This document shows, one piece after another, positions 1-11,097 of a DNA stretch of 64,000 bases; positions within the stretch are counted from its first letter, which is position 1; the number at the start of each line of letters is the position of its first letter. Location of the stretch: assembly GCA_964036665.1 (NCBI GenBank), contig OZ038527.1:5952001-6016000 (forward strand), given 5' to 3'. The stretch is from Gordius sp. MW1 (taxonomy: Eukaryota; Nematomorpha; Gordioida; Gordea; Gordiidae). The notes under the pieces were generated by a model, which saw nothing but the letters and a program-made list of their open reading frames with translations, made no database searches and was not told the origin of the DNA. The position numbers and the translations under genes were made by a program.

Positions 1-392
1 TTTAAATAAAATAGAATATAAACTAAATAGAATGTTCTTTTGGTAGTGGTAAATTAGCGTGCAACCAAGGGTAGAGGGGGTACCCCCCCCCCCCCCCATA
101 TCTTCATTTAGAGAATGGGATTAAGTCTTCTTACTTTATATCGCCCCAACGTGGTACCAACAGGAGTATCTAACAACATTTTAAAGGAAAATCATTCGTC
201 AAAACAAACAATCAATTTTACTTTTTACAAAATCATATTTTGAAAGGAAGACATTAGAGTCCTTCTTTATTAGAAGACTTAACCCCACTCTAAATGAAGA
301 TATGGGAAGGGTAGGCCTCTAGCCTTGGTTACACACTAATTTATCACTACCATAAGAACGTTCTATTTAGTTTATATTCTATTTTATTTAAA
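1..392. repeat. Foldback (inverted-repeat) element, arms about 125-135 bp
   Basis: Bases 1-135 and 270-392 are near-perfect reverse complements. The left arm starts TTTAAATAAAATAGAATATA and the right arm ends with its complement. A loop of about 135 bp separates them, and a run of C (about 83-97) lies in the left arm. No coding sequence is present. The structure fits a foldback MITE or the end of a larger element cut by the window edge. The left terminus coincides with base 1, so flanking target duplications cannot be judged. Confidence 0.75.
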
Positions 393-395
393 TTT

Positions 396-465
396 ATTTT
401 ACTTATCTGATGATGTCCTCTTTGAGGACGAAATATTATAATAAAATTATAATTTGTTTTTAAAA
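396..465 (+). ncRNA. Hammerhead ribozyme-like motif, type I topology
   Basis: The core CTGATGA (407-413) is followed by a 6-bp stem II, GTCCTC (415-420) with GAGGAC (424-429), capped by TTT, and then GAAA (430-433). Stem III is an 8-bp ATTATAAT/ATTATAAT hairpin (435-442 and 446-453) with loop AAA. Positions 454-455 complete a UUU cleavage triplet, with predicted cleavage after 455. Stem I pairs 405-406 with 456-457, has a 3x3 internal loop, then pairs 397-401 with 461-465. The blemishes are an extra T (414) between the conserved A9 and G10.1, a bulged T (434), and a UUU triplet, which is usually a weak cleavage site. Hammerheads are known in animal retroelements and satellites. Activity here is inferred, not shown. 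Confidence 0.6.
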
Positions 466-1177
466 CCCTCGACAATTCCCGAAAATATATCTATAAAGAT
501 CTAAAATCATATTTAAGAATTACTTATCGCTTTTATACCGCTTATTACATTTAACAAATATTTATATATATCGAAATTGAAGTCATTAAGTAAATTTTGG
601 TAAAGGCAAAAAACTTTTTGTTGCTTATTTATTAAATAATTTATTCACTAGCCTTTATGAAAACTAGCCATTTCATATAATTATATGATAAATAATAAGA
701 TTTTATTATAATTTGCATATATTAATAATATTAACTTTAATATTTAAAAAATTTTTCATTCCTAAATCAAAGCTTTAACATAATGTTCTGCAGATTAACC
801 ATACACCTCCTTTGATCTCGATTGCACTAACAACTATCATTTCTAATGATTATTATTGGCTAAACAAAAAAAGTGTACCAGTCTTAGCCAAATCAATTTA
901 TTAATATAAAATTAAATAAAAATTAATTGTGCACACTGTTATTTAAACTTCTAATGGACGAAATATTCAGTAAGAAGATAATTTATTGAAGCTTACCATA
1001 TGAATGATGCAAATTTTAGCGGGAGGTGTCATTTATGGGTTGTTATTCGTCCCCGAGTTATTGTCAAATACCCCAACAATCCATTTTTCACCCTTTCTAT
1101 ATATCTTACAGCCCATAGTTATATAAAAGCTTAATTCTATTCTTAGCTAAGCCTTAAAGTCACCTCACTTATAGAAT
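466..1177. other. Gene-free AT-rich stretch
   Basis: I see no open frame with family resemblance, no RNA gene and no clear repeat boundary. The sequence is A/T runs with ordinary stop density on both strands. Confidence 0.5.
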
Positions 1178-1323
1178 TATGGGCGTAGCCAGGGGGGGGG
1201 GCAGGGGGCAATACAGAAACCTTTAAAAATTAAAAAAAAAATTATTGCCTTCCCCCCCCCCCTAATTGAACTTAAAGCGATTTCGCCCCCCCCCCCCCAA
1301 TCCGAAACCTGACTAAGCCCATG
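1178..1323. mobile_element. Short TIR element of the ATGGGCGTAGCCAGG family
   Basis: The left end reads TATGGGCGTAGCCAGG followed by a G-run. The right end reads CCTGACTAAGCCCATG, an imperfect reverse complement. C-runs sit inside the right half. Length (146 bp), lack of coding capacity and matching copies at 14867, 57013 and 59379 identify a non-autonomous DNA transposon. Flanking duplication is degraded here (CTTATAGA versus CTTATGAT). Confidence 0.7.
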
Positions 1324-3677
1324 CTTATGATTAAATTCGGAATAAGGAAATTGATTCAATTCTAAAATACTTACGGTGATTGAAGCTGAATTAACATGGC
1401 AAATTTAAAAGTACTAAATAGTTTTTAGATGTTATTTATTAAAATTATAATCTCTTGGTTTATGAAAAGTAAGCATTTTGTTATTTTGTAAAAACCGTAG
1501 GTTAATGGGATTAGCTGAAAAAAGATATAAGTTTGTGGTTATTTGCACTAAATCTTAATGCCATATCTTAAAATATATAAATTTGAATAAAATATAACTT
1601 AAGTCGTTAAATGCGTGTCTAGGTAATATTAATATATAATAGTAATCGTATATTCGAAATATTGTTTCTTTTTAAATTTGAGGCGATTCTTTTTATGGAT
1701 TCAAGCCTAATTTTTGATAGACCAATCAAATTTTGTCAATGTTGTAAAAAGTGGTAAAAAACATTGCCAATACTGGATTTAATCTATTACAAATAAAATT
1801 GGTGAAACTTTAATTGCTTACTTGCTTCAATATTAATATAAATTTTAAGTGATTTTACAACACAGATATCAATAAAGAACCAATTTAAAAACAAATATTT
1901 GTTGCGAAGTCCGTTTAACTATATAAAAATTTTGTTAAGGGTTAAATTTAAATGAAATGTTAACGCCAGAATCGAAGGTTCAAATATCTACCTGTTTTCC
2001 AAGCAAAATAAAAATAAATTAACGATATTCTATTATTGATTTTTAGGCCATAAAATTTTATAGCTCCATTAGACTAGTCTCGTCATTTGGCGTAAAATAT
2101 AAGTTTCATTACCTGCTTGTTAGTCAAAATATACTAAATCAAATATAAATAACACGTAATTAAATAAATATCGAGATGTATTTTTTGCCATCTGTAATGT
2201 ATTAAAACTAGTATTGTTGGGTGTGTCAATTAGAATGTAATGTTTTGTGATGGCCTCGAAATGTTTATTCAATTCATTTATGTATTAACTATTGTTTGTG
2301 TTGCTATTAAACAATTTTTTGCTTCTCCTTTGAAATTATTATACCATCTAATTGAGTATTATTTAATTTTTACTTTTTTATTTGATTGAAAAATATTGAG
2401 GATCTACCCAAACAGGGTTATAATTTAATGGCACTATAATTATTTTATTATATCTAGAGAGGAGGTTTATGTAATGTAACAATGGCACATAACATGTTAA
2501 TACATAAACTAAACTTCTTATTTTGTTGATGCTATGACAGACAACCCCAAAATTATGTTAAAAATATATAAGAAAATTATTGAAAGAATTAGAAGGGAAT
2601 TTTTTATCGAAAATGGACAAAAAGGTAATAAAACCCTCCCCATCGAATTTGTGGAAAATGTTATTCATTCAAATAATATCAATCTTATATTTGGACCCCT
2701 TCCTACATAAAAACACCCCTTTACCCCGCCGAATATTTATTTCATAAATCATAAGATAATGAAATAGATAAGAAAAAAAATGTCATGTTAACTATTTCGC
2801 AAGAAAAAATCAGGGTTAAACATTAATATGGCATATCCCGAAAAGAAATTAACATATAAAATAACTCATAAAGATTTTTCAAACTATATTGTAAAAGAAC
2901 AATGCGGAATTAATGATTTAGTCTCAAATCAGAAAAGAAATATAGACTTAAATCCCTTCAAAGAGTTGATAATTTCGAAAAAATGGAATAAACCAATGGA
3001 GCTCGTATAAAAAGGCGAATTCAAACGAAATATGGTTGCTAGTATGTTATTTTGGCAGATGTTGCAATAATTTTTTTTATTAAATTCCCAATATGCCTAA
3101 TGGGCTCTATGGAATAAGCCAACGCACTCTTACGATACGGACAGGGCCTTTAGTGGATAAAAAATAATGCTGGAACGGGCTTGGTAGTTTTTTAAAGGAT
3201 ACAGCTTGATTTGTGTGCATAAATTAAAGACGGACGGGCCTGAAAGATGTTAAATCGTGTATGGCCAGGAGGGCCTCCTAAAAAAGGCTCCTTGCGAGAA
3301 ACTTAATACTTCCTAAAAAAGGGCACTTTATCTTGTACGATTAATTATTCTAAATAATGGATCCGTTTCGAATGACGGATGTATCTTTATTCATTGCATC
3401 GAGTTCTTCACTTTTGCTTATGATTTGTTTAAGAGGAAATACAATTTTGCCTTTATTTAGAATTGGTGAAAATATAGCTTCTTTTTAATATTATAGCATT
3501 TTAATCATTGTAAAGATGGCCCTCGCCTTTGCAACAATTATTTTAATGGACCTTATATAAACCGCCTAAAAGATACACTCATAAAATTGTCCAAATCTTA
3601 CAATAGTTAAAGAGTGCACAAGCTGAAGTTTCTTGATAGAAAGAATTTTAGATAAATAAAGGTTTTTATTTGCACTA
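1324..3677. other. Gene-free stretch
   Basis: No convincing gene or RNA. A 60-codon open frame at 2828-3010 has no recognisable motif, and its lysine/asparagine-rich composition reflects AT bias. Short GC-richer patches near 3120-3330 may be worn repeats, but no ends could be defined. Confidence 0.5.
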
Positions 3678-3679
3678 GA

Positions 3680-4010
3680 TAAACCCGGCAAACGTGTTTT
3701 GCCATTTACCCGGGTGTCTTAACTTATGTTAGAATTTTAGGGCATATATGATGATAAAGCGGTTATTGAAGTATTTAAAAATAAAGTTTGATGTCTATAA
3801 GTTCTACTTCTATTGTTCTATTTCCGTATACAGTGCAACGCGTACAAATACTCGAAAACTACTGGACCGATTTGGCTCGAACAAATCTTAAAACATGCTC
3901 CGAAGTGTCAGGAATAAACTGTGAAATTTTGAGCCAAATCGGTCTGGTAGTTTTCCCATATATACACACACACACACACACACATAGTTTCATTTTTATA
4001 TATTGCATAT
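3680..4010 (+). repeat. Dispersed repeat ('ACTAGAT-AACCCGGCAA' family), copy 1, with CA microsatellite
   Basis: It starts near ACTAGATAAACCCGGCAAAC and shares its body with 53830-54412 on the other strand. The shared part includes a pair of inverted motifs with the core ACCGATTTGGCTC (about 3868 and 3935 in complement). The 3' end carries a (CA)n run at about 3963-3985. This copy lacks the roughly 246-bp insertion found in the second copy, so it serves as the empty-site reference. Class unassigned; open frames across it look incidental. Confidence 0.6.
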
Positions 4011-4953
4011 TAACAAGAAAATGATATTTTTGCGCATTCCATTAATGCATTATTAATGAGCGCCTTTAGAGATTTGATTAACCAAGGAAATCAAAAATTA
4101 TAATTATATCCCCAAGATTTATATTCAATAATTAATGCTCATTAAATTATTAATTGAAATTAGATATGTTTAAAATGGTGTATAAATAAGCCTATGAGGA
4201 ATTTCGTTCATTAGGTTTAGCAAATAATCAATAAAATTTAATCATATATTCTGTGTAGGATGACTTAACACGCCCTAAAGTTAGTTAGAAAATAAGTTAA
4301 TTTCGCAAAGCACATTTGTAGACAATATTCTTCATAGTTAACGTTTATTTTTAAAATAATGAAAATGAAACCTTTTATCTCATATATTTAGTTATATCCA
4401 TTTAACAAAGGAACCTTGTGTTTTTAAAGTAAGTATTATGTTATGAGTTATTTGATCAAAATTATTAGCATAAATATAATCACTTATAGTGTGTAAATAA
4501 GTATTTTGTAAATTATATACCGTGTAATAACACTGTTTATATAATAAATTTCTGAGTTATTTTTAAAAATTGCCGCTAGGATAGATTCGCCATTCGCCAA
4601 TAACTATTTTTTATGCAAGACAATGGGGATAATAGTTTAGCGAAGTAAATTTTTGTATGACCTTTGTTGGTTAAAAGATGCATTTTATGTTAATAATAAT
4701 AGCCCCTACCCTTCCCAATAAATTTAATTCTTATCTTACACCACTACAAGCTTAAGAATTATTTATAATTTTATTTTATTCTGGCTTCTTTCGGCGAAAT
4801 GGTGACAAATTATACCGAAAACGGCTTCATTATGACATGGTTATAAAAAAAATTGTTTATAATATTTATTCAAATGAATTGTAAAAATACAAAAGGGAAT
4901 TGGTTTCGAATGTGTAAATGAAACCACAACTTGTGCATTAAAAATACATAATT
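4011..4953. other. Gene-free AT-rich stretch
   Basis: No gene, RNA or repeat structure could be supported here. Confidence 0.45.
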
Positions 4954-4976
4954 AATTACTATGCAATTTATGGGCT

Positions 4977-7900
4977 CTCTTTTTGTCGTCCGTCCGTTGT
5001 CCGTCCGTCCGTCTAACGTTCTGAATTGCTGGTTCGATCCCCAAAGAGGACAAAATTTTTTTTTTAAATTAAATTAATATATTGTTCTTGTTAATTCCAT
5101 TGATACTGTGACTTTTTGACTGTGTCTTGGCCTGGCTACTGACCAATGAAAAAATGATCTTTGGCCAAATTGTGATTCGCAATTTTTTTTTCGTTTTTGA
5201 ATTGGTATATTAGGTTAACATTGATAATTACCCTATGCCCTCCCCTAGAAGGGCCTATGCCTCTACTCATATGGGTCCCTGTTCCCCCCCCACAAAATTC
5301 TTAATTGCTGGTTCGATAACGGAGGGCAAAATTATTTTTTTTTAAAGTAAATTAATATACTGTGTATGTTAATACAATTGATAATATGTCTTTTTGACCG
5401 TGTCCTGGCTACTGACCAATGAAAAAATGACCATTCGCCAAATTGTGATTCGAAATTTTTTTCCGTTATTTTCGTCTCTTATGTATTTATATCCTTTTGA
5501 TCGTGTCCTGGCTACTGACCAATGAAAAAAATGACCATTGGCCAAAGTATAAATCGAAATTTTTTTCCCCTTATTTGAATTGCTATATTAGGTTAACATT
5601 GAAAAACCTATGCCCCTTCTACTCTACTGATATGGGTCCCTGTGCCCCCCCCCCCCCACCCACAAAGGCTTATGCCTCTAGTGATGTGAGTTCGAATCCC
5701 GGAGAGGGCAAATTTTAATTGCTATGCAATTTATGGGCTCGCTTGTCCGTCCGTTGTCCGGTCCGTTGTCCATCCAACATGTATCTTAATTGCTGGATCT
5801 ATACCCAGAGAGGGCAAAATTTTATTTTTTAATTAAATTAATATATTGTTCTTGTTAATACCATTAATGATATGACTTTTTGACCGTGTCCTGGCTACTG
5901 ACCAATAAAAAAAATGAACATTGGCCAAATTGTGATTCGAAATTTTTTTTTCATTTTTGAATTGGTATATTAGGTTAACATTGATAATTATCCTATGCCT
6001 TCCCCTAGAAGGCCCTATGCCTCTACTGATATGGGTCCCTGTGCCCCCCCCCCCTTCATGCCTCTATTGATGTGGGTTCGAATCCCGGAGAGGGCAAATT
6101 TTTTTAATTTTTTTTTTAAATTAATATATTGTTCTTGTTAATACTATTGATAATATGACTTTTTGACCGTGTCCTGGCTACTGACCAATAAAAATAATGA
6201 TCATTGGCCTAAGTATAAATCGAAAATTTTTTATCGTTTTTTGAATTGGTATATTAGGTTAACATTGTTAATTACCCTATGCCCTCCCCTAGAAGAGCCT
6301 AAGCCTCTACTGATATGGGTTCCTGTGCCCGCCCCCACAAAGGCTTATGCCTCAACTGATGTGGGTTCAAATTAGAGATGCACCGATACCAAGTATCGGC
6401 ATGGTATCGGCGCCGATACCTTGCCAAAAGAATCGGCCCGATACTTTGCTAGTATCGGCAATTACCAAGCCGATACCTTTTTCAATATGAAACTCAAAAA
6501 ATAATATTTATAGTATCTCCTACCATTAAAAAATAGAGGACTTTTTAAATTTTTTGAAAATTGTTTCATTTGATTGGCTATAAATATTTCTATGTGGAGT
6601 ATAATAAACTCATTGACCATCTGTAAGAAGGCTTCTTTCGGAGAAAATAGAACAACTAACAATCGTTAAGTTGAACATAAGAGAACTAAATTTTCAATAT
6701 TAGTTTAATATAAGCTAATTACACGTATATTTACTTTTTTATAAAATAAATTTATGTATTAATAAAATATAAAGTGTACCATAATAAAATTTAAATTTCT
6801 TTTTTGATCTATTAATCACAATACTTTTGAATTAATTAATAACAAAATTTATTATTATAAATTAATATTATATTATAAATTATAATTACAATTGTTTTAT
6901 CGTCAAAATTCTGATCTACCAAAATTTGGATGTGACTTAATTTATAATATTTAATTTGCATATATTTTTTAGTATAAAAATTTTTTTTATTATAAGTATC
7001 GGCATGGTATCGGTATCGGCAAAAAAATCTTAAGTATCGGCTGGTATCGGTATCGGCATAAAATAGTGGTATCGGTGCATCTCTAGTTCAAATCCCAGAG
7101 AGGGCAAATTTTATTATTTTTTAATTAATATATTGTTCTTGTTAATACCATTGATAATATGACTTTTGGACCGTCCGCTGGCTGCTGACCAAAGAATAAA
7201 ATGACCATTGGCCAAATTGTGAATCAAAATTTTTTTTTGTCTCTTATGTATTTATATCCTTTTTGACCGTGTCCTGGCTACTGACCAATGAGAAAAATGA
7301 CCATTGGCCAAATTATAAATCGAAATTTTTGTTTTCGTTTTTTGAATTGCTATATTAGGTTAACGTTGATTATTACCTATGCCCCCCCTACAAGGGCATA
7401 TGCCTCTACTGATATGGGTCCCTGTGCCCCCCCCCACAAAGGCTTATGCCTCTACTGATGTGGTTTCGAATCCCGGAGAGGGCAAATTTTTTTAATTTTG
7501 TTTTTAAATTAATATATTGTTCTTGTTAATACCATTGATAATATGACTTTTTGGCCGTCCGCTGGCTGCTGACCAATAAATAAAATGACCATTGGCCAAA
7601 TTGTGAATCGAATTTTTTTTCGTCTCTTATATGTTTATATCCTTTTTTGACCGTGTCCTGGCTAACCAATGAAAAAAATGACCATTGGTCAAAGTTTAGC
7701 AAATTGATTTTTCTATATTTGAAATATCTATTTGGCCGTTTGTTGGCTGGCTAAAGTGAGATTAAGATCAAATTTTTTCTCTAGCATATTGGCAAGTATT
7801 TGGCAGTCTGCTGGTTACTGACCAATGGAAAAAATGACCACTGGACAAAGTGAGATAAAAATCGATTTTTTTTCTAGATTATAATTATAGGCTAGTTATA

Positions 7901-7990
7901 TGCTGTCTTCTAACCATTAGAATAAATGACCACTGGCCAAAGTGATGGAAAAAATGACCAAGGTCTGATTGGAATTTTTTTTGTTTTTAA
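4977..7990 (+). repeat. Internal modular repeats: tRNA-like B-box units and CCAATG/CATTGG hairpins
   Basis: Two modules alternate. One reads GACCGTGTCCTGGCTACTGA then CCAATG, A-rich loop, CATTGGCC, so each copy can fold a 6-bp hairpin. Copies start near 5413, 5518, 5902, 6184, 7186, 7293, 7571, 7668 and 7829. The other ends GGGTTCGAATCCCGGAGAGG GCA and has the GGTTCGAATCC consensus of an internal Pol III B box. Upstream GCCCTCC can pair with the GAGGGC. A (GTCC)n-like patch lies at 4986-5013. The modules recur in copy B. A tRNA-derived origin is inferred. Confidence 0.6.
6373..7085. mobile_element. hAT-type non-autonomous transposon with 8-bp target duplication
   Basis: The ends are inverted repeats, TAGAGATGCACCGATACC on the left and its complement on the right. 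Many subterminal copies of the GTATCGG motif occur within 100 bp of both ends. The exact 8-bp direct repeat GTTCAAAT flanks it (6365-6372 and 7086-7093), which is the hAT hallmark. At 713 bp, with no recognisable transposase, it is non-autonomous. It landed inside the B-box-like sequence of the host element, so it is younger than that element. Confidence 0.85.
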
Positions 7991-8372
7991 TATCTTGTTT
8001 ATACTATACATGTGTGCATAATTTGATTAGAGTCTATAGTCATAATTTAAATTATGGGTGGCCTACACCAAATTGTTTAAATTTATACAGTATCAAAAAA
8101 AACTAAAAATTGAAAGTTGTACGTTTTGGAAGGATGACTATTAGCTTTTTCAAGGTCATACCAATAGACTAATAATAAACATAGACTGCCGAACAACTGT
8201 TTTTTTGTAAGACAGTAAGAAGGCAGCCATATCTTGAGAGTACAATCAGAGCAAATCGACCTATATATAAATCTAAAGAAATGAGCTCAAACTTATAAAT
8301 AAATCAAGAAAATTCAATTTTTTGGGGGTTAATTAGGACATACAAAAATTGTTTCAATTTATAAAAGCTTAA

Positions 8373-10276
8373 TATCGTATTCGTAGAAGGAATACGATTT
8401 AAATAAAAAGGTTCAGAAGGAAAGAATTCTTAGGAATTAATTGGGGGAATTTAAAGGAATATTGGGCCGTAAAAAATATAAACTATTCGGGGATGGCCGG
8501 GCTTAAAGCCACTAAATAAAGATAACTTTACCGCTTTACATTGTCCTCCCCACAGGGAGTAATTATTAGTAGGAATTTTCACTACATTTTTATTTCATTA
8601 ACACTACGTAGCAAAATTATATTAATGTATCAATCTCCTTACTACAAATCACTCATCCGTATTCATGTTGATAAACAATCAATATGGGGAGAAATAAATA
8701 ATACAAACGTATAAGCGCGTCGGGGGGGGGGGGGGGTAACATACGCGTACTAGGAATTAAATGTAAAAGAATAATGGTCTACGCTATGAGTGTACAACGT
8801 GTAAGATCAAGAGTTGTACCGCGTGTTGAACTCTTAACTTTAATTTTTGTATAAGATGAGATGGGGGGGGGGGGGTGTGTGGGAAGATATTATCATCTTC
8901 GTATCTCCGGATACGATATCTTTCTGTTTTAAAAGTCGAAGACTTAATGTATTTTCGATATAGTTCTAAGAGCTCAGTGCAACTATCAAGGCGGCGTTAT
9001 TAACATTATAAGTTTCAAACATCTGGCATCGAATACCGACTCTGGCCTTTGCTCACGCGACGACTGATATATGTAAAAATCAGTGATAAAAAGGCAACGT
9101 CATGACTAACGGATTTTTCTTCCAGCTCTGTGACTCACCTAGCAACAGCCTTGACAAAACTTATAATTATAAATAATATAGATTGTAAACTGCCATCTTG
9201 AAAATTATCCTTTCTTGCCCACGAGCAGACTGTCGAATACTAGTCAAAGAAACTGCGGGGGGGGGGGGTTTAAATATTGGTTAACAATATAATCGTCATA
9301 TAATTAATATATGTAAATAAATCAAGTGTATATTCTGTCTTACAATAATATTTTAGCGGCACCTTAAGAATTTAGGCCTTAAGAATTAGTTAGGGATGAT
9401 TCTGCATAATTGATATTTTGATTTAAATCAGTTTCGGGATTTTCATTCGTTCGGAGAATTCTGCCATCTGTTCTCAGACATATTGGAATTTCCACTGAAT
9501 TCTGTTTGCGGTTTAAATTTGGTAGCCAATTGTTCGAAGGAATTGTTTCTCCGTCTCCCAATATTTCTGAATCATGGATTGGTTCGATTGTTTACTTGAA
9601 TAATTTTATCCGATATCCCTGCGCTGTGACGGTTGTTCATGGCAAACGGGATTGGAATAATTTTATTCAATATCCCTGCACTGTGACGATTGTTCATGGC
9701 AAACGGGATGTTCCTGGAATAATTTTATCCGAATAATTTTATCCATTCCATTCAGAAGAAGGGGGGGGGGCGGCATTTGAATTCCAAATTAATTTTTCTG
9801 TATAAATTATTTCCTTTTTCGTTTTGTAGAATAATTCCTGGTTTCCTCCTTCGGGCGTGAGTTGAATATCTGACACCAAATATCGCATTTGTGGAAGGAA
9901 CCGATTTACAAATATTTGAAGGAAGAATTCTTAGGAATTAATGGGGGAATTTAAAGGGAGGATAGGGGGAAATATTGTTGTGGGATGGCCGGGCTTAAAG
10001 CCACTAAATAAAGGTAGCTTTACCGCCCTACATTTTGCCAATCTATTTTATTACAAGAAAAATTATATTAATGTACCTACTAATAATTACTCCCTGTGGG
10101 GAGGACAATGTAAAGCGGTAAAGTTATCTTTATTTAGTGGCTTTAAGCCCGGCCATCCCCGAATAGTTTATATTTTTTACGGCCCAATATTCCTTTAAAT
10201 TCCCCCAATTAATTCCTAAGAATTCTTTCCTTCTGAACCTTTTTATTTAAATCGTATTCCTTCTACGAATACGATA
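8373..10276. repeat. Nested foldback with about 200-bp arms plus a third partial arm copy
   Basis: 8373-8573 and 10076-10276 are near-perfect inverted repeats. The outermost bases, TATCGTATTCGTAGAAGGAA, are themselves nearly palindromic. A third, direct partial copy of the arm lies at about 9925-10035 and shares the GATGGCCGGGCTTAAAGCC segment. The 1.5-kb loop has three G-runs (8723-8737, 8864-8876, 9256-9268) and no convincing gene. It sits wholly within the P-like element and may be an independent foldback transposon inserted there. Confidence 0.7.
9598..9745 (+). repeat. Short tandem repeat, 57-62 bp unit
   Basis: The unit beginning GAATAATTTTATCC starts at 9598, 9655 and 9717, with a further truncated start at 9731. 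The first two units share a segment ending TGTTCATGGCAAACGGGAT. The open frame across it only reflects the repeat. Confidence 0.7.
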
Positions 10277-10862
10277 CTTAAAATAGATAAAATTTAAGTT
10301 TAAAGACTAATTACTAACAATTTAATATGTAATGTGAACAAATAGAACTATAAATTTAGCGCCATCTATATTACATTTGAATTTCAAATTTATAGTGATA
10401 ATGCTTGAGCATTTTTAAGGCAAATTTTTTTTCAGGAACTTATCTGTGGGAAGTATTTTAAAAAAGGGAAAGGGACGTATTTAAATTTTTAAAACTTTTA
10501 ACATGAATAAAATAGATCCTGTTATAGAGCAAAAAAAGGTCTATATTCATAAAAAGTAAAAAATAAAAAGGTCCCTGCTACATCTGAATTAATTAAACAA
10601 TAAGTTTATTCAAAAATACAGTATATAACGTTTATAAATATTGCACAATATATATAAGATCGTATTAAAACACTAATTGAATGGGATCATATCCTTTATT
10701 GACCTGTAAAAATAATTGCCTTATTTAACTTTTGCCTCATGTTAGTTTTAAAGTTTTGATTAATTAAATTGGTAAAATTATAAATTAAAATTCTTATCCT
10801 CTAAAAGGTTTTAAGAAGGCATGTTATTAAATCATATTTGCATATGGATAAAGCAATATTAC

Positions 10863-11097
10863 CTTATTTTGGGTATCATGGGTGTTTGTAATATCTTGAA
10901 GAGCTTTTGCTGAAGTTTTGCTATTTACATGAATTTTGGGGACAGCCGTCTCCCGAAGCCTATTATTTAACTTCGAAGGATAATAGTCTTTCTGCTCGAA
11001 ATGGTTTGAGCATATAAGGGAGTTCTTCTTTAAAATAAATTGTGGACCCATAACTTGTATCCATTTTTCTACCAAATTTTTATTCTTCACAGGAAAT
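10863..11097 (-). pseudogene. THAP-domain exon (C-terminal half of the domain), probably P-like transposase remnant
   Basis: Read on the minus strand, the exon begins after a TTTAG acceptor (complement of 11098-11099) and ends at an AAG|GTAATA donor (10861-10862). It encodes the second half of a THAP zinc finger. The visible features are the FP motif at the start, a conserved W, the C-x2-H pair in the stretch LICSNHF, and the closing AVP motif. The first C-x2-4-C half should lie in an upstream exon above 11100, but I could not find it. It lies inside 41-bp TIRs, so a transposase origin is more likely than a host THAP gene. The rest of the reading frame is lost or unrecognised. Confidence 0.6.

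Noticed and set aside
2828..3010. 60-codon Lys/Asn-rich open frame
   Set aside because: Length and composition are expected by chance at this AT content, and no domain is recognisable.
6462..6662. 66-codon minus-strand frame inside the hAT-type element
   Set aside because: No transposase motif; the element is short and otherwise non-coding, so a remnant is possible but unsupported.
5413..7700. CRISPR-like array
   Set aside because: Spacing is irregular, the intervals are themselves repeats and not unique spacers, and the context is a eukaryotic transposon.
9379..9561. Host gene exon on the minus strand
   Set aside because: The 60-codon frame has no recognisable motif and lies in the loop of a foldback inside a decayed transposon.
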